Assembly (NCBI GenBank): GCA_036268075.1
Contig: DATAUV010000089.1
Span: 1-64,000, forward strand
From: DATARH01 sp036268075
GTDB lineage: Bacteria > Pseudomonadota > Alphaproteobacteria > ATCC43930 > CGMCC-115725
DNA: 64,000 bases
Direction of reading: 5' to 3'
Positions 35,178 to 44,943 of this stretch are shown one piece after another (the first letter of the stretch is position 1; the number at the start of each line of letters is the position of its first letter). The notes beneath the pieces are model-generated. The model did not search any database. It saw only the letters and a list, made by a program, of their open reading frames with translations, and was not told the DNA's origin. The position numbers and the translations under genes were made by a program.

Positions 35178-35414
35178 ATGGCTGGAAATCTCTACGAGGA
35201 TCTTTCCAAGCAGCTGGCTCGCGCGATCAGCGACACGGGCTATCGGAACAGCCTTCTGAAAGACCCGAGCGGCACGCTGAAGAGCGCCGGCGTCGATACC
35301 GGCGGTGCGAAGGTTAACCTGAGCTGGGTCGAGTCGACCAACAGCCTGAACATCCACATCACCAACGGCGGCGCGAATTGGAGCGGCGCGATTCTTCTCA
35401 AGATCGAAAAATAG
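35178..35414 (+). CDS. NHLP-like (nitrile-hydratase-related) leader peptide/small protein
   Basis: A 78-residue protein that opens the biosynthetic operon. It resembles the NHLP family, in which a nitrile-hydratase-alpha-derived leader carries a short core peptide: the pattern YRNSLLKDPSGTLKSAGV (Asp29-Pro30) followed by KVNLSWVESTNSLNIHIT is characteristic. A Gly-Gly lies at residues 64-65, leaving 13 residues (ANWSGAILLKIEK) beyond it, where a core would be expected. That tail has no Cys or Thr and only one Ser, so it is poor for classical lanthionine or azole chemistry. GGGAGG precedes the ATG at good spacing. It could be a RiPP precursor, a carrier-like accessory protein, or a retired precursor. 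No lanthionine, YcaO or C39-peptidase gene is nearby. Confidence 0.6.
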   Translation: MAGNLYEDLSKQLARAISDTGYRNSLLKDPSGTLKSAGVDTGGAKVNLSWVESTNSLNIHITNGGANWSGAILLKIEK

Positions 35415-35433
35415 ATTTGTTGATTGCGGCACC

Positions 35434-36171
35434 GTGAGCGACGCGACAGCGGGGGGCAGCAAGCCTGATGCTGCGTTCAAGGTGACGGAATGGATCTTTC
35501 CCGCGCCGTTTTGCCTGTTCGTCAGGACAGGCATCCGGCGGGAGCGATACACCATGTTTAAGGAGTTGGCTGGGCAGGTCGCGTTTGCCTACCAGCAGCA
35601 TCCCGGCCGACGGTCCTGGTCAGCGTATGGGACCGTCGCCGGGCCCGCTCTCCAAGCCTATATCCTGATCCCGCTCAACGAGCTTGCCGACCTCGACGGA
35701 ATGGTCTCGCTCGACCGGGTGATGTCCGACATTTACGGCGAGCGCGGCGCCGACATCCTTGAGAAATTCCAGGATTGCGTCGTCGACATGAGCACGTCGG
35801 TGCTGAATCGGCTCGATGTCGGCCTCGGCGCACCCGGATCGCGAGAAAAGCCGCCGGAATACCTCTACCACGTCAACCTCAACGTTCGTCCCGGCGACGC
35901 GGCGGTGTTTCTCGACGGGCTGCGGCGGGTCGGACAGGTGCTGCCGGACAGCCCGATGGTCGTGTTCGGGACGTTTGCCGGGCCGACACGGGTTCACGGT
36001 TTTGTGATGGGCGACAGCATCGGCGACCTCGGCGTGATCTCCTCGCTGCAGAGCCAGATCATCTCCGGCTACGGCGCGCAGATCGGCGACCGCATCATCT
36101 CCGACATGCACCGCGCGCTCGTTTCGAGCGAGACCTCGATCCTCCGCTATATCGGCCACCAGGGACCGTAA
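35434..36171 (+). CDS. Unknown protein made of two tandem copies of one domain
   Basis: A 245-residue protein (GTG start) I cannot assign to a function. The sequence shows an internal duplication offset by about 113 residues: AYGTVAGPALQAYILIPLNE near residue 65 aligns with VFGTFAGPTRVHGFVMGDSI near residue 178, each preceded by a strand-like segment (the second YLYHVNLNVRPGDAAVFL) and followed by a helix-rich half ending in VLNRL or ILRYI. The strand-helix pattern suggests a ferredoxin-like dimeric barrel (NIPSNAP/ABM-like), but that is inference. It lies 19 bp after the NHLP-like gene and 3 bp before the giant synthetase, so it probably acts in the same pathway, as an accessory or cyclase-like protein. 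Confidence 0.6.
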   Translation: MSDATAGGSKPDAAFKVTEWIFPAPFCLFVRTGIRRERYTMFKELAGQVAFAYQQHPGRRSWSAYGTVAGPALQAYILIPLNELADLDGMVSLDRVMSDIYGERGADILEKFQDCVVDMSTSVLNRLDVGLGAPGSREKPPEYLYHVNLNVRPGDAAVFLDGLRRVGQVLPDSPMVVFGTFAGPTRVHGFVMGDSIGDLGVISSLQSQIISGYGAQIGDRIISDMHRALVSSETSILRYIGHQGP

Positions 36172-36174
36172 TCC

Positions 36175-39100
36175 GTGGCCGGGGGGTCCGCACCGCCGGC
36201 CATCGCCCCGACGGCGATGCGCATAGCAATCGTCGGCATCGGCTGCGCCTTCCCGGGGGCGGTCGGCCCCGACGCGTTCTGGGAATTGCTCGCCGCCGGC
36301 CGCGACGCGATCGGCCCGACCCCGCCCGAGCGGTGGGACGCGGCGGCATTGTGGAGCGACGACGCCGACGCACCCGGCCGGGTGCTGACGCGCGAAGGCG
36401 GGTTCATCGCCGACCCGGCCGGGTTTGACCCCGCCTTCTTCTCTATCTCCGAGCGCGAGGCGCAGGGCATGGACCCGCGCCAGCGCCTCGCGCTCAAACT
36501 GGCCTGGTGGACGCTGGAGGATGCCGGCATCCCGCCGCCCGGCCTCGGCGGCAGCGCGACCGGCATCTTTATCGGGGCGAGCAACAGTGAGTTCGGCGAT
36601 GTCGACGATCTCGCCGCGCTCGGCGCCCATAGCGGCACCGGGCTCAGCAACGCCGTCATCGCCAACCGCATCTCCTATTTCCTCGACCTCTCCGGGCCGA
36701 GCCTCGTCATCGACACGGCCTGCTCGTCGTCGCTGGTCGCGGTGCATCTCGCCTGCGGCAGCCTCGCGAGCGGCGAATGCGATCTGGCGCTTGCCGGCGG
36801 CGTCAGCCTGATGCTGCGCGCCGACCCGAGCGTCGCCTTCTCGCGCGCCCGCATGCTGGCCCCGGACGGGCGGTGCAAATCCTTCGCCGACGGCGCCGAC
36901 GGGTACGGGCGCGGCGAAGGCGGCGGGTTCGTCGCGATCAAGCGGCTGGCCGACGCGCTGCGCGACGGCGACCGCATCCGCGCCGTGATCCGCGGCTCGG
37001 CGGTCAATCAGGACGGCCAGTCGAACGGCCTCACCGCGCCGAGCGGCCCGGCGCAGGAACGCGTCATCCGCCGCGCCCTGGCCGTCGCCGGCATCGATCC
37101 CGCCCGGGTCCAATACGTCGAGGCGCACGGTACCGGCACCCCCCTCGGCGACCAGATCGAGGCGAGGGCGCTCGGCAACGCGCTCGGCCGTGTCGACGGG
37201 CGCGACGCGCCGCTGCGGCTCGGCTCGGCCAAAAGCAATATCGGCCATCTCGAGGCCGCCGCCGGCATTGCCGGGCTGGTCAAGCTGGCCCTTGCGATCG
37301 AGCGCCGCCAACTCCCGCCGAGCCTCCATTGCGCCGCGCCCAACCCGCGCATCGATTTCGCCGGCCTCAACCTCGACCTCGTCGCCGAGCCGGCCGCCTG
37401 GCCCGACCCGGAAGCACCGATCGCCGGCGTCAGCTCGTTCGGCTTCGGCGGCACCAACTGCCACGTCGTCCTCGAAGGCGCCGCCGCGCCCGCCCCGGCC
37501 AAGCGGGCCGACGACGCGGCCCACCTCCTCGTGCTCTCCGCCGCCAGCGCCGAATCCCTCCGCCGCCTCGCCCGCGACAGCGCCAGCCGCGTCGGTGCGA
37601 TGGACGGGTCGGCGGTTGCCGGCGTCGCCGATTCCGCGCGCGATCGTCGTGCCGCGCTGCCGCATCGCGCTGCCATCGTGGGACTCACCAGCGCCGACAT
37701 CGCGAACGACCTCTGCGCCTTCGCCGAAGGAAAACCCTCAGGCGTCGTCGCCGGGGTCGCTCCGCGGCGCGCGCCGCGGCTCGCCTTTATCTATAGCGGC
37801 CAAGGTGCGCAGCGCGCCGGCATGGCGCGCTCGCTGCTCGACACCGCGCCGGTTTTCCGCGCCGCGATCGACGAGGCGAGCGAGATTCTGGGGTTCGATC
37901 TCGCCCGCTTGCTGCGTGACGAGTCAGCCGACCTGTCGCGCACCGACCTGACCCAGCCGACGCTGCTCGCGGTCGAGATCGGGCTGACCCGGCTGTGGGC
38001 GTCGTGGGGCGTCGAGCCCGAGGCCGTGATAGGCCACAGCCTCGGCGAATACGCGGCGGCGACCGCGGCCGGGGCGATTGCCTATCCCGACGCGCTGCGC
38101 CTCATCGCCGAGCGCGGGCGGCTGATGCAGGCGCTGACCGATCGCGGCGGGATGGTCTCGGTTTTCGCCGCCGCCGACGCGGTCTCGCCGCATCTCGCGA
38201 GCGGCGCGGTGATCGCCGCTTATAACGGCCCCGAACAGCTCGCCATCGCCGGCACCGCCTCGGGTCTCGCCGCCACTTGTGAAAACCTGCGCCGGGCCGG
38301 TATCGAGCCGCGCCCCCTCGCCGTCTCCGCCGGCTTCCACTCCCCGGCGATCGAGCCGATGCTCGACGAATTCACCGTGATCGCCGCGAACATGCCGTGG
38401 CGGGAATTGCGCCTGCCGCTGGTCGCGAACGAGACCGCCGCCCTCCTCAAGCCCGGCCACACGATCGACGCCGCGCATTGGCGCCGTCATGCCCGCTCGC
38501 CGGTGCGCTTTGCCGACAGCGCCGCCGCGCTCGCCGAGGCCGGGTACATGCTCGCGATCGAGATCGGCCCCGGCCGGATGCTCGGCCGCCTCGCCGCGCT
38601 CTCCGTTTCGGCGGATCGGTTGCGCGTCCTTCCGTCGCTGGCCGATGGCCGCGACGATCTCGGCTCGCTGCGCAAGACGCTGGGCGCGCTCTTCGTCGCC
38701 GGCCGCAAGATCGCGCAAACCGACACGGCCTGCATTACTTCGCACCTGCCGCTCTACCCGTTCGACGAAAAGCCCTACCCGCTCCGGATCGACACGCCGC
38801 GGCGGCCCTCGACGGCGCTGCCTGCCGCGATCGATCCAGCCCCGGCAATTGCCGTCGCTCCCATCCCGCCAACCGGCGCCTCCGTGGAAGACCGGCTGCG
38901 TGCGCTCGTCGCCGACCTGCTCGGCGTCAGCCCCGACCGCGTCGACCCGACCGCGCCGTTCCTCGAAATGGGGGCGGATTCGCTGGTGCTGATCGGTGCG
39001 GTGCGGCGGATCGAGACCGAGTTCGGCATCACCCTCGCGGTCCGCGCGTTTTTCGAGGAGCTGTCGACGATCGCCGCGCTCGCCGCGCATATCGGCGCCG

Positions 39101-42100
39101 CAACCCCGACCCCGACCGTCGAGATCAAGCCGGCCGCGCCCGCGATCGTCAGGCCGCGCTCGGCCGCGCCGCCCGCCGCGACCCTCACCGAACGCCAGCG
39201 CGCCCATCTCGACGCGCTGACCCGGGCCTACACGGCGCGCACCGCCGCCTCGAAGGCCTACGCCGCGAAGCACCGCCAGGTCCTCGCCGACAGCCGCGGC
39301 ACCGCCGGGTTTCGTTTTTCGATCAAGGAGATGCTGTACCCGATCGTCGGCCGCGACGCCGGCGGCTCGCATTTCCGCGATCTCGACGGTAACGACTATG
39401 TCGATCTGGCGATGGGGTTCGGCGTCCACCTGTTCGGCCATGAGCCCCAGTTCCTGCGCGACGCCCTCGCCGCGAGTCTCGAACATGGGCTGCGCCTCGG
39501 CCCGCAATCGGACCTCGCCGGCGAAGTGGCCGAACGGCTGGCGGTACTGTCGGGCCAGGATCGGGTCGCGTTCCTCAACAGCGGCACCGAGGCGGTGATG
39601 ACCGCGCTCCGCCTCGCCCGCACGGTGACCGGCCGCGAGCGCGTCGCCCTCTTCCGCGGCAGCTATCACGGCCATTCCGACGGTGTGCTCGGCGACGCCG
39701 CGGGCAACCCGCCATGGGGCGTGCCGATCGTCCCCGGCGTCACGCGCGGCGCGGTCGCCGATCTGCTCGTGCTCGATTACGGCAGCGACGCGGCGCTCGA
39801 CCTCCTGCGCCGGCATGGCTCGCAGCTCGCGGCGGTGCTGGTCGAGCCGGTGCAAAGCCGCCACCCCGAGCTCCAGCCCGGCCCGTTCCTGCGCGAGCTG
39901 CGCCGGATCGCCGACGCGGCCGGGTGCCTGGTGATCTTCGACGAGATGATCACCGGTTTCCGCATCCATCCCGGCGGCGCGCAGGCGCATTTCGGGGTCA
40001 AGGCCGACCTCGTGACCTACGGCAAGATCCTCGGCGGCGGGTTGCCGATCGGCGTCGTCGCCGGGCAAGCGCGGGTGATGGCGGCGATCGACGGCGGCGC
40101 CTGGGAGTATGGCGACGCTTCGTTCCCCGGCGCCGAGACGACGTTTTTCGCCGGCACCTTCAACAAGCACCCGCTGACGATGGCGGCGGCGCTGTCGGTG
40201 CTGAGGGAGATCGAGCGCCAGGGGCCGGCCTTGCAGCAGCGGCTCAACGACCGCGCCGGCGGGCTGGCGGGGCGGCTCGACGGGATTTTCGACGCGACCG
40301 GCGCGCCGATCCGGATCGAGCGGTTCGGCTCGCTGTTCCGTTTCGGCATCCAGCAAAACCTCGACCCGTTCTTCTACCACCTCGCGCTGCGCGGGCTTTA
40401 CGTGTGGGAAGGCCGGACCTGCTTCCTCTCGACCGCGCATGACGATTCCGATCTCGACCAAATCGTCGCCGTCGTGGCCGACAGCATCGAGGCGATGCGG
40501 GAGGGCGAGTTTCTCTCCGCCGCACCGCGCCGAACCGCCGCCGCGAGCTTTCCCCTGAGCCTCGCGCAGCGCCAGCTCGCGCTCCTGGCCGCGTTCGATA
40601 CCGCTGGTTCGGCGGCGTATAATTTGGCGCTGGCGCTGGAGCTCGACGGGCCGGTCGACGCCTCGCGCCTGGCGACGGCGCTGACCGAGGTGGCCGGGCG
40701 GCACGACGGACCGATGACCGCCTGCGACGGCGAGGCCGACACCCAGCGCACCGACCCGGCCCCGCGCCTGCCGCTCGCGATCGAGGATGTCGCCGAGACC
40801 GAGATCGAACCTCGCCTCTCCGCCCTGGCCGCCGAGCCGTTCGACATCGCCCGCCCGCCGCTGCTCCGTGCTCATCTGCTGGTGATCTCGCCGGCGCGCG
40901 CGATCCTGCTGCTGGTCGGCCACCACATCGTCTTCGATGGGCTGGCGTTGCAGGTATTCGTCGACGAGGTCGCCGTCCGCTATTCGGGCAAGACCCTGCC
41001 GCCGGTCACGGCCCGCATGCGCGACCACGTCGCCTGGCAGCGCGCGCAGCTCGACACGCCGGAATGGCGGGCGCATCGCGATTGGTGGCGCGAAACCCTC
41101 GTCGATCCGCCGGCCGGGCCGGACCTCTTGCTCGCGCGGCACCGGCCGCCATCCCGCCGCTACGCCGGCGCGCGCGCCGTCCGCGACCTCGACCCGGCGC
41201 TGCTGGAGGCGGTGCGCAGCGCGGCCGGCGCGAAGGGCGCGACCCTGCCGATGGCCCTCACCGCCGCCGTCGCCGCCACGATGGTCCAGCTCGGCGCCGG
41301 CGATGACATCGTGATCGGCGTGCCCTATGCCGGACGCGGTCTCCCCGGCGGCGAGCGCGTCGTCGGCTATTGCGCCCACCTTTTGCCGGTACGGCTGCGC
41401 CTCGCCGCCGACGCCGCGCTCGCGGACGTGCTCGCCGAGACGCGAACCCGGCTGCTCGACGCCTACGCCCATGCCGACTACCCGCTCGCCGCGATCCTCG
41501 ACTCGCTGGCGCTGCGCCGCGACCCGACGCGCCCGCCGCTGATCGCGGTGACGGTCAACCACGACCGCGTCGACACGCCACCCGAGTTCGCCGGCCTTAC
41601 GGTCCAGCCGCGTCCGGTCCCGGCCCGCCACGCCAAGTTCGATTTCGGCGTCAACCTGCTCACCTGGGACGGCGGCGCGCGCTTGGAGATCGATTACGAC
41701 ACCGATTTGTTCGACGAGGCCGGGGCGGCATACCTCCTCAAAGCCTGCGAACGCCTGCTCGCCACGCTCCGCGACGCGCCGCAGACACGGCTCGACGCCT
41801 TCGCGCTTCCGGCGATAAGCGGCTGGCGCGAGAGCCCCGCACCAGGTTTCGTCCCGCTCCCCGGCCGCATCGAACGGTTCGCCTCGAAAGACCCCGCCGC
41901 CCCGACGATCGAGATGCCCGGCCACAAGACGATCAGCCGCGGCGACCTCCTCCGCTGGTCCGCCGACATCGCCGAGCGTGCGGCGGGCAGATTGTCGACA
42001 CCCGGCCCGGTCGCGCTGGTGCTGCCGCGCGGACCGGCGATCCCGGCGGCGATGCTGGCGGCGTGGCGGCTCGGACGGCCGTTCCTGCCGCTCGAATACG

Positions 42101-44931
42101 AGACCCCGCCGACGCGGCTGCGCGAATTGCTGACGATCGCCGGCGCGGCCTGCGCGATCGGCGTGGCTGGCGGCCCTGCCAACCTCCCCTGCCCGATCGT
42201 CGAGATCGACGAGACCCTACCCGCCCCAGGGGCGGCGCCGCCGGCCGCGATGCCCGAACCCGCGCCCGGACAGCCCGCCTACATCCTGTTCACCTCGGGC
42301 TCGACGGGAACGCCCAAGCCGGTCGTCGTGCCGCACCGCGCGGTGGCCGCCTATCTCGACGCGCTGATCGCGCGGCTGGGGTTGGAGCCGGGGCTCGGCT
42401 ACGGCCTCGCCTCGACCTTTGCCGCCGATCTCGGCATGACCGCGATTCTGCCGGCGCTGGCGCATGGCGGGCGGCTGGTCATCGTGCCGGCCGCGACCGC
42501 GCGCGACCCCGACGCCTTCGCCGAGCTGATGCGCGGGGCCCGCGTCGACCTCCTCAAGATCGTCCCCGGCCACCTCGAAGGCCTGCTGTCGGCCGCGCGG
42601 CCCGAGGATTTGCTGCCCCGGCGAGTCCTCGTCCTCGGCGGCGAGGCGGCGCGGCCGCATCTGCTCGAAACCCTCGCCGGGCTAAAACCCGCCTGCCGCG
42701 TCGTCAACCATTACGGCCCGACCGAGGCGACAGTGGGCGTGATGACCGGCGAGTGGGACGGGCGTTCGGCGGCAATCGTCTTTGACGCGCCGCTCGCCGG
42801 CGTCCGCATCCTCTTGCTCGACGAGACCGGGCACCGGGTCGCCGACGGCGAATATGGCGAAGTGCATCTCGGCGGACCCGGCCTCGCGCTGGGGTATCTC
42901 GGGCAGCCCACGCAGACCGCCGAGCGGTTTATTGACCACCCGCTCGCCGGCCGGCTCTACCGCACCGGCGACCTCGGGCGCGTCGCCGCGGACGGCGGCC
43001 TCGAACTGCGCGGGCGGATCGACGACCAGGTCAAGATCCGCGGCTACCGTGTCGAGCCGGCCGAGATGGCGGCGGCGCTCGAAGCGCACCCCGCGATCGC
43101 CGCCGCGGTGGGGGTCGCGGCAACGCACCCGCTGCGCGGCGCCTGCCTCGTCGCCTACGCGGTGGCGCGCGCCGGGCAGAGCCTCGACTCCGCGGGGCTG
43201 CAACGCTTCCTCACCGAGCGCCTGCCCGACCACATGCTGCCGGCCGCGATCGTTCCGCTTGCGGCGCTCCCCTTCGGCGCCAACGGCAAGCTCGACCGCG
43301 CCGCCCTGCCCGAACCGCAATTCGACCGCGCTGTCGTCGTGGAGCCGGAAAGCGCGCCGGATAGCCCTGGCGAAAACACGCTCGAAGCCGAGCTGGCCGC
43401 CGTCTGGCGACAGGTCTTCAACCAAGCGGCGTTCGGCCGGCACGACAGCTTTTTCGACCTCGGCGGCGACTCGATCCTCGGGATGCAGGTCGTGGCGCGG
43501 CTGCATCGCGTCGGGCTGCATCTCGACGCCGGCGACCTCTACCGCCACCCGACGATCGCCGAGCTGGCGACCCGGCTGCGCCCGGTCGGCGGCGGCACGG
43601 CCGAGCAAGGGATCCTCACCGGCCCGGTGCCGCTGTTGCCGAGCCAGCACCGCTTCTTCGCCCTCTACGGCGAGGCCGCGCCGCATTTCAACCTGTCGGT
43701 CCTGCTCGACCTCGAACCCTGGGTGACGCCGGACATGGTCGAGCGCGCGGTCACGCTGCTCGCCGAACATCACGACGGGCTGCGCCTCGCCTTCGCCGGA
43801 AACGAGGCGCGTTTCGCGGCGGAAATATCCATCGCCTTCAGCCTGATCGCCGACGGCGTCGACCCCGCCGCGTCGTTTGCGGCGCTGCAAGGGGGGCTTG
43901 ATCCCTCATCGGGCCGGATGATCGGCGCCGCCTTTGCCGAGGGTGCGCCCGCGCGGCTGCTGCTGGCGGTCCATCACCTCGCCACGGACGGGGTGTCGCT
44001 GCAATTGCTGCTGGAGGATTTGCGCGCCTTGCTGCTCCAGCTTCGCGACGGGCGCCCGCCGTCGCTCGGGGTCAAGACCGCGTCGCTGCGCCAGGTCGCG
44101 GAGGCGTTCGCCGCCCGGGCCGGCACCCCCGCGCTCGCCGAGGAGACCGATTACTGGGAGCTGGTCGGGTCGCTGCCCCCGACCGAGCTGCCCCTGCTGC
44201 CGACCGCGCCCGCCGACGACATCAACGCCGCCGAAACCCGCGTGACGGTCGGTCTCGACCCCGCCGACACCGCCGCCCTGCTGCGCTGGCCCGCCGCCGC
44301 CGGCATCCTCGTCGAGGATGTGCTGGTCGCGGCGCTGACCCTCGCGCTCGGCGAGTGGAGCGGCGAGCCGGCGCTATACATCGAGCTGGAGGGGCACGGC
44401 CGCGACGCCGATGACGGGCTCGACATCGCCCGCACGCTCGGCTGGCTCAGCAGCCGCTACCCGGCCTGGTTCGACCTGAGCGACACGCCGGCCGCGAATG
44501 CCGCGTCCGCGATCCACGACCAGCGCGGCGACATTCCCGGCCGCGGGATCGGGTTCGGGCTGTTGCGCTACCTCGGCCCCCACACGGCGCGGCGCCGTCT
44601 TGCCGGCGTTGCCCAGCCACAGATCAGCTTCAACTATCTCGGCCAGATCGCGCCGCCGCCGCCCGGCGCGTTCAGCGTCGTCTCGTGGGCGCCCGAGCGG
44701 CCCGAGCGCGGGCCGGAGCGCGGCGGCGACCTTTGCCGCGCCCACGCGCTCGCGGTCGAGGCCATGATCATCGATGGGCGGCTGGTCGCCGATTGGCAGT
44801 TCAACCCGCGCCGTCACGATCCCGAGGCGATGGCGAAGGCCGCCGCCGCGTTCGCCCGCCACATCCCGACCCTGGTCGCCGCCTGCGCGGCGCGGACCCG
44901 GGCCGATCCGCACCTTTCCGCCGCCAAGTAG
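36175..44931 (+). CDS. Hybrid PKS-NRPS: KS-AT-ACP-aminotransferase-C-A-PCP-E
   Basis: A 2918-residue assembly-line protein. KS (about 15-433) has Cys183 (DTACSSSL), His318 (HGTGT) and His358 (KSNIGH). AT (about 535-850) has Ser622 (GHSLGEY) and the FH motif at 722, favouring malonyl-CoA. ACP has Ser936 (GADSL). A class III aminotransferase (about 1004-1445) has PLP Lys1284 (TYGKILGGG). C (about 1459-1885) has HHIVFDG with His1584. A (about 1889-2376) has TSGSTGTPKP and NGKLDR. PCP has Ser2433 (GGDSI), and E (about 2483-2900) has HHLATDG (His2601), EGHGRD and NYLGQ. There is no KR, so the aminotransferase should turn the beta-keto group into a beta-amine, as in McyE and MycA. The GTG start is probable; ATG 36217 is the alternative. 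Confidence 0.93.
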   Translation: MAGGSAPPAIAPTAMRIAIVGIGCAFPGAVGPDAFWELLAAGRDAIGPTPPERWDAAALWSDDADAPGRVLTREGGFIADPAGFDPAFFSISEREAQGMDPRQRLALKLAWWTLEDAGIPPPGLGGSATGIFIGASNSEFGDVDDLAALGAHSGTGLSNAVIANRISYFLDLSGPSLVIDTACSSSLVAVHLACGSLASGECDLALAGGVSLMLRADPSVAFSRARMLAPDGRCKSFADGADGYGRGEGGGFVAIKRLADALRDGDRIRAVIRGSAVNQDGQSNGLTAPSGPAQERVIRRALAVAGIDPARVQYVEAHGTGTPLGDQIEARALGNALGRVDGRDAPLRLGSAKSNIGHLEAAAGIAGLVKLALAIERRQLPPSLHCAAPNPRIDFAGLNLDLVAEPAAWPDPEAPIAGVSSFGFGGTNCHVVLEGAAAPAPAKRADDAAHLLVLSAASAESLRRLARDSASRVGAMDGSAVAGVADSARDRRAALPHRAAIVGLTSADIANDLCAFAEGKPSGVVAGVAPRRAPRLAFIYSGQGAQRAGMARSLLDTAPVFRAAIDEASEILGFDLARLLRDESADLSRTDLTQPTLLAVEIGLTRLWASWGVEPEAVIGHSLGEYAAATAAGAIAYPDALRLIAERGRLMQALTDRGGMVSVFAAADAVSPHLASGAVIAAYNGPEQLAIAGTASGLAATCENLRRAGIEPRPLAVSAGFHSPAIEPMLDEFTVIAANMPWRELRLPLVANETAALLKPGHTIDAAHWRRHARSPVRFADSAAALAEAGYMLAIEIGPGRMLGRLAALSVSADRLRVLPSLADGRDDLGSLRKTLGALFVAGRKIAQTDTACITSHLPLYPFDEKPYPLRIDTPRRPSTALPAAIDPAPAIAVAPIPPTGASVEDRLRALVADLLGVSPDRVDPTAPFLEMGADSLVLIGAVRRIETEFGITLAVRAFFEELSTIAALAAHIGAATPTPTVEIKPAAPAIVRPRSAAPPAATLTERQRAHLDALTRAYTARTAASKAYAAKHRQVLADSRGTAGFRFSIKEMLYPIVGRDAGGSHFRDLDGNDYVDLAMGFGVHLFGHEPQFLRDALAASLEHGLRLGPQSDLAGEVAERLAVLSGQDRVAFLNSGTEAVMTALRLARTVTGRERVALFRGSYHGHSDGVLGDAAGNPPWGVPIVPGVTRGAVADLLVLDYGSDAALDLLRRHGSQLAAVLVEPVQSRHPELQPGPFLRELRRIADAAGCLVIFDEMITGFRIHPGGAQAHFGVKADLVTYGKILGGGLPIGVVAGQARVMAAIDGGAWEYGDASFPGAETTFFAGTFNKHPLTMAAALSVLREIERQGPALQQRLNDRAGGLAGRLDGIFDATGAPIRIERFGSLFRFGIQQNLDPFFYHLALRGLYVWEGRTCFLSTAHDDSDLDQIVAVVADSIEAMREGEFLSAAPRRTAAASFPLSLAQRQLALLAAFDTAGSAAYNLALALELDGPVDASRLATALTEVAGRHDGPMTACDGEADTQRTDPAPRLPLAIEDVAETEIEPRLSALAAEPFDIARPPLLRAHLLVISPARAILLLVGHHIVFDGLALQVFVDEVAVRYSGKTLPPVTARMRDHVAWQRAQLDTPEWRAHRDWWRETLVDPPAGPDLLLARHRPPSRRYAGARAVRDLDPALLEAVRSAAGAKGATLPMALTAAVAATMVQLGAGDDIVIGVPYAGRGLPGGERVVGYCAHLLPVRLRLAADAALADVLAETRTRLLDAYAHADYPLAAILDSLALRRDPTRPPLIAVTVNHDRVDTPPEFAGLTVQPRPVPARHAKFDFGVNLLTWDGGARLEIDYDTDLFDEAGAAYLLKACERLLATLRDAPQTRLDAFALPAISGWRESPAPGFVPLPGRIERFASKDPAAPTIEMPGHKTISRGDLLRWSADIAERAAGRLSTPGPVALVLPRGPAIPAAMLAAWRLGRPFLPLEYETPPTRLRELLTIAGAACAIGVAGGPANLPCPIVEIDETLPAPGAAPPAAMPEPAPGQPAYILFTSGSTGTPKPVVVPHRAVAAYLDALIARLGLEPGLGYGLASTFAADLGMTAILPALAHGGRLVIVPAATARDPDAFAELMRGARVDLLKIVPGHLEGLLSAARPEDLLPRRVLVLGGEAARPHLLETLAGLKPACRVVNHYGPTEATVGVMTGEWDGRSAAIVFDAPLAGVRILLLDETGHRVADGEYGEVHLGGPGLALGYLGQPTQTAERFIDHPLAGRLYRTGDLGRVAADGGLELRGRIDDQVKIRGYRVEPAEMAAALEAHPAIAAAVGVAATHPLRGACLVAYAVARAGQSLDSAGLQRFLTERLPDHMLPAAIVPLAALPFGANGKLDRAALPEPQFDRAVVVEPESAPDSPGENTLEAELAAVWRQVFNQAAFGRHDSFFDLGGDSILGMQVVARLHRVGLHLDAGDLYRHPTIAELATRLRPVGGGTAEQGILTGPVPLLPSQHRFFALYGEAAPHFNLSVLLDLEPWVTPDMVERAVTLLAEHHDGLRLAFAGNEARFAAEISIAFSLIADGVDPAASFAALQGGLDPSSGRMIGAAFAEGAPARLLLAVHHLATDGVSLQLLLEDLRALLLQLRDGRPPSLGVKTASLRQVAEAFAARAGTPALAEETDYWELVGSLPPTELPLLPTAPADDINAAETRVTVGLDPADTAALLRWPAAAGILVEDVLVAALTLALGEWSGEPALYIELEGHGRDADDGLDIARTLGWLSSRYPAWFDLSDTPAANAASAIHDQRGDIPGRGIGFGLLRYLGPHTARRRLAGVAQPQISFNYLGQIAPPPPGAFSVVSWAPERPERGPERGGDLCRAHALAVEAMIIDGRLVADWQFNPRRHDPEAMAKAAAAFARHIPTLVAACAARTRADPHLSAAK

Positions 44932-44943
44932 ACGAGGTCCGCC

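Noticed and set aside
37924..41925. 1333-residue minus-strand open frame opposite the hybrid synthetase
   Set aside because: Antisense shadow of a GC-rich coding sequence; Arg/Gly/Ala/Val-rich with no motif, while the plus strand encodes clear AT, ACP and aminotransferase domains.
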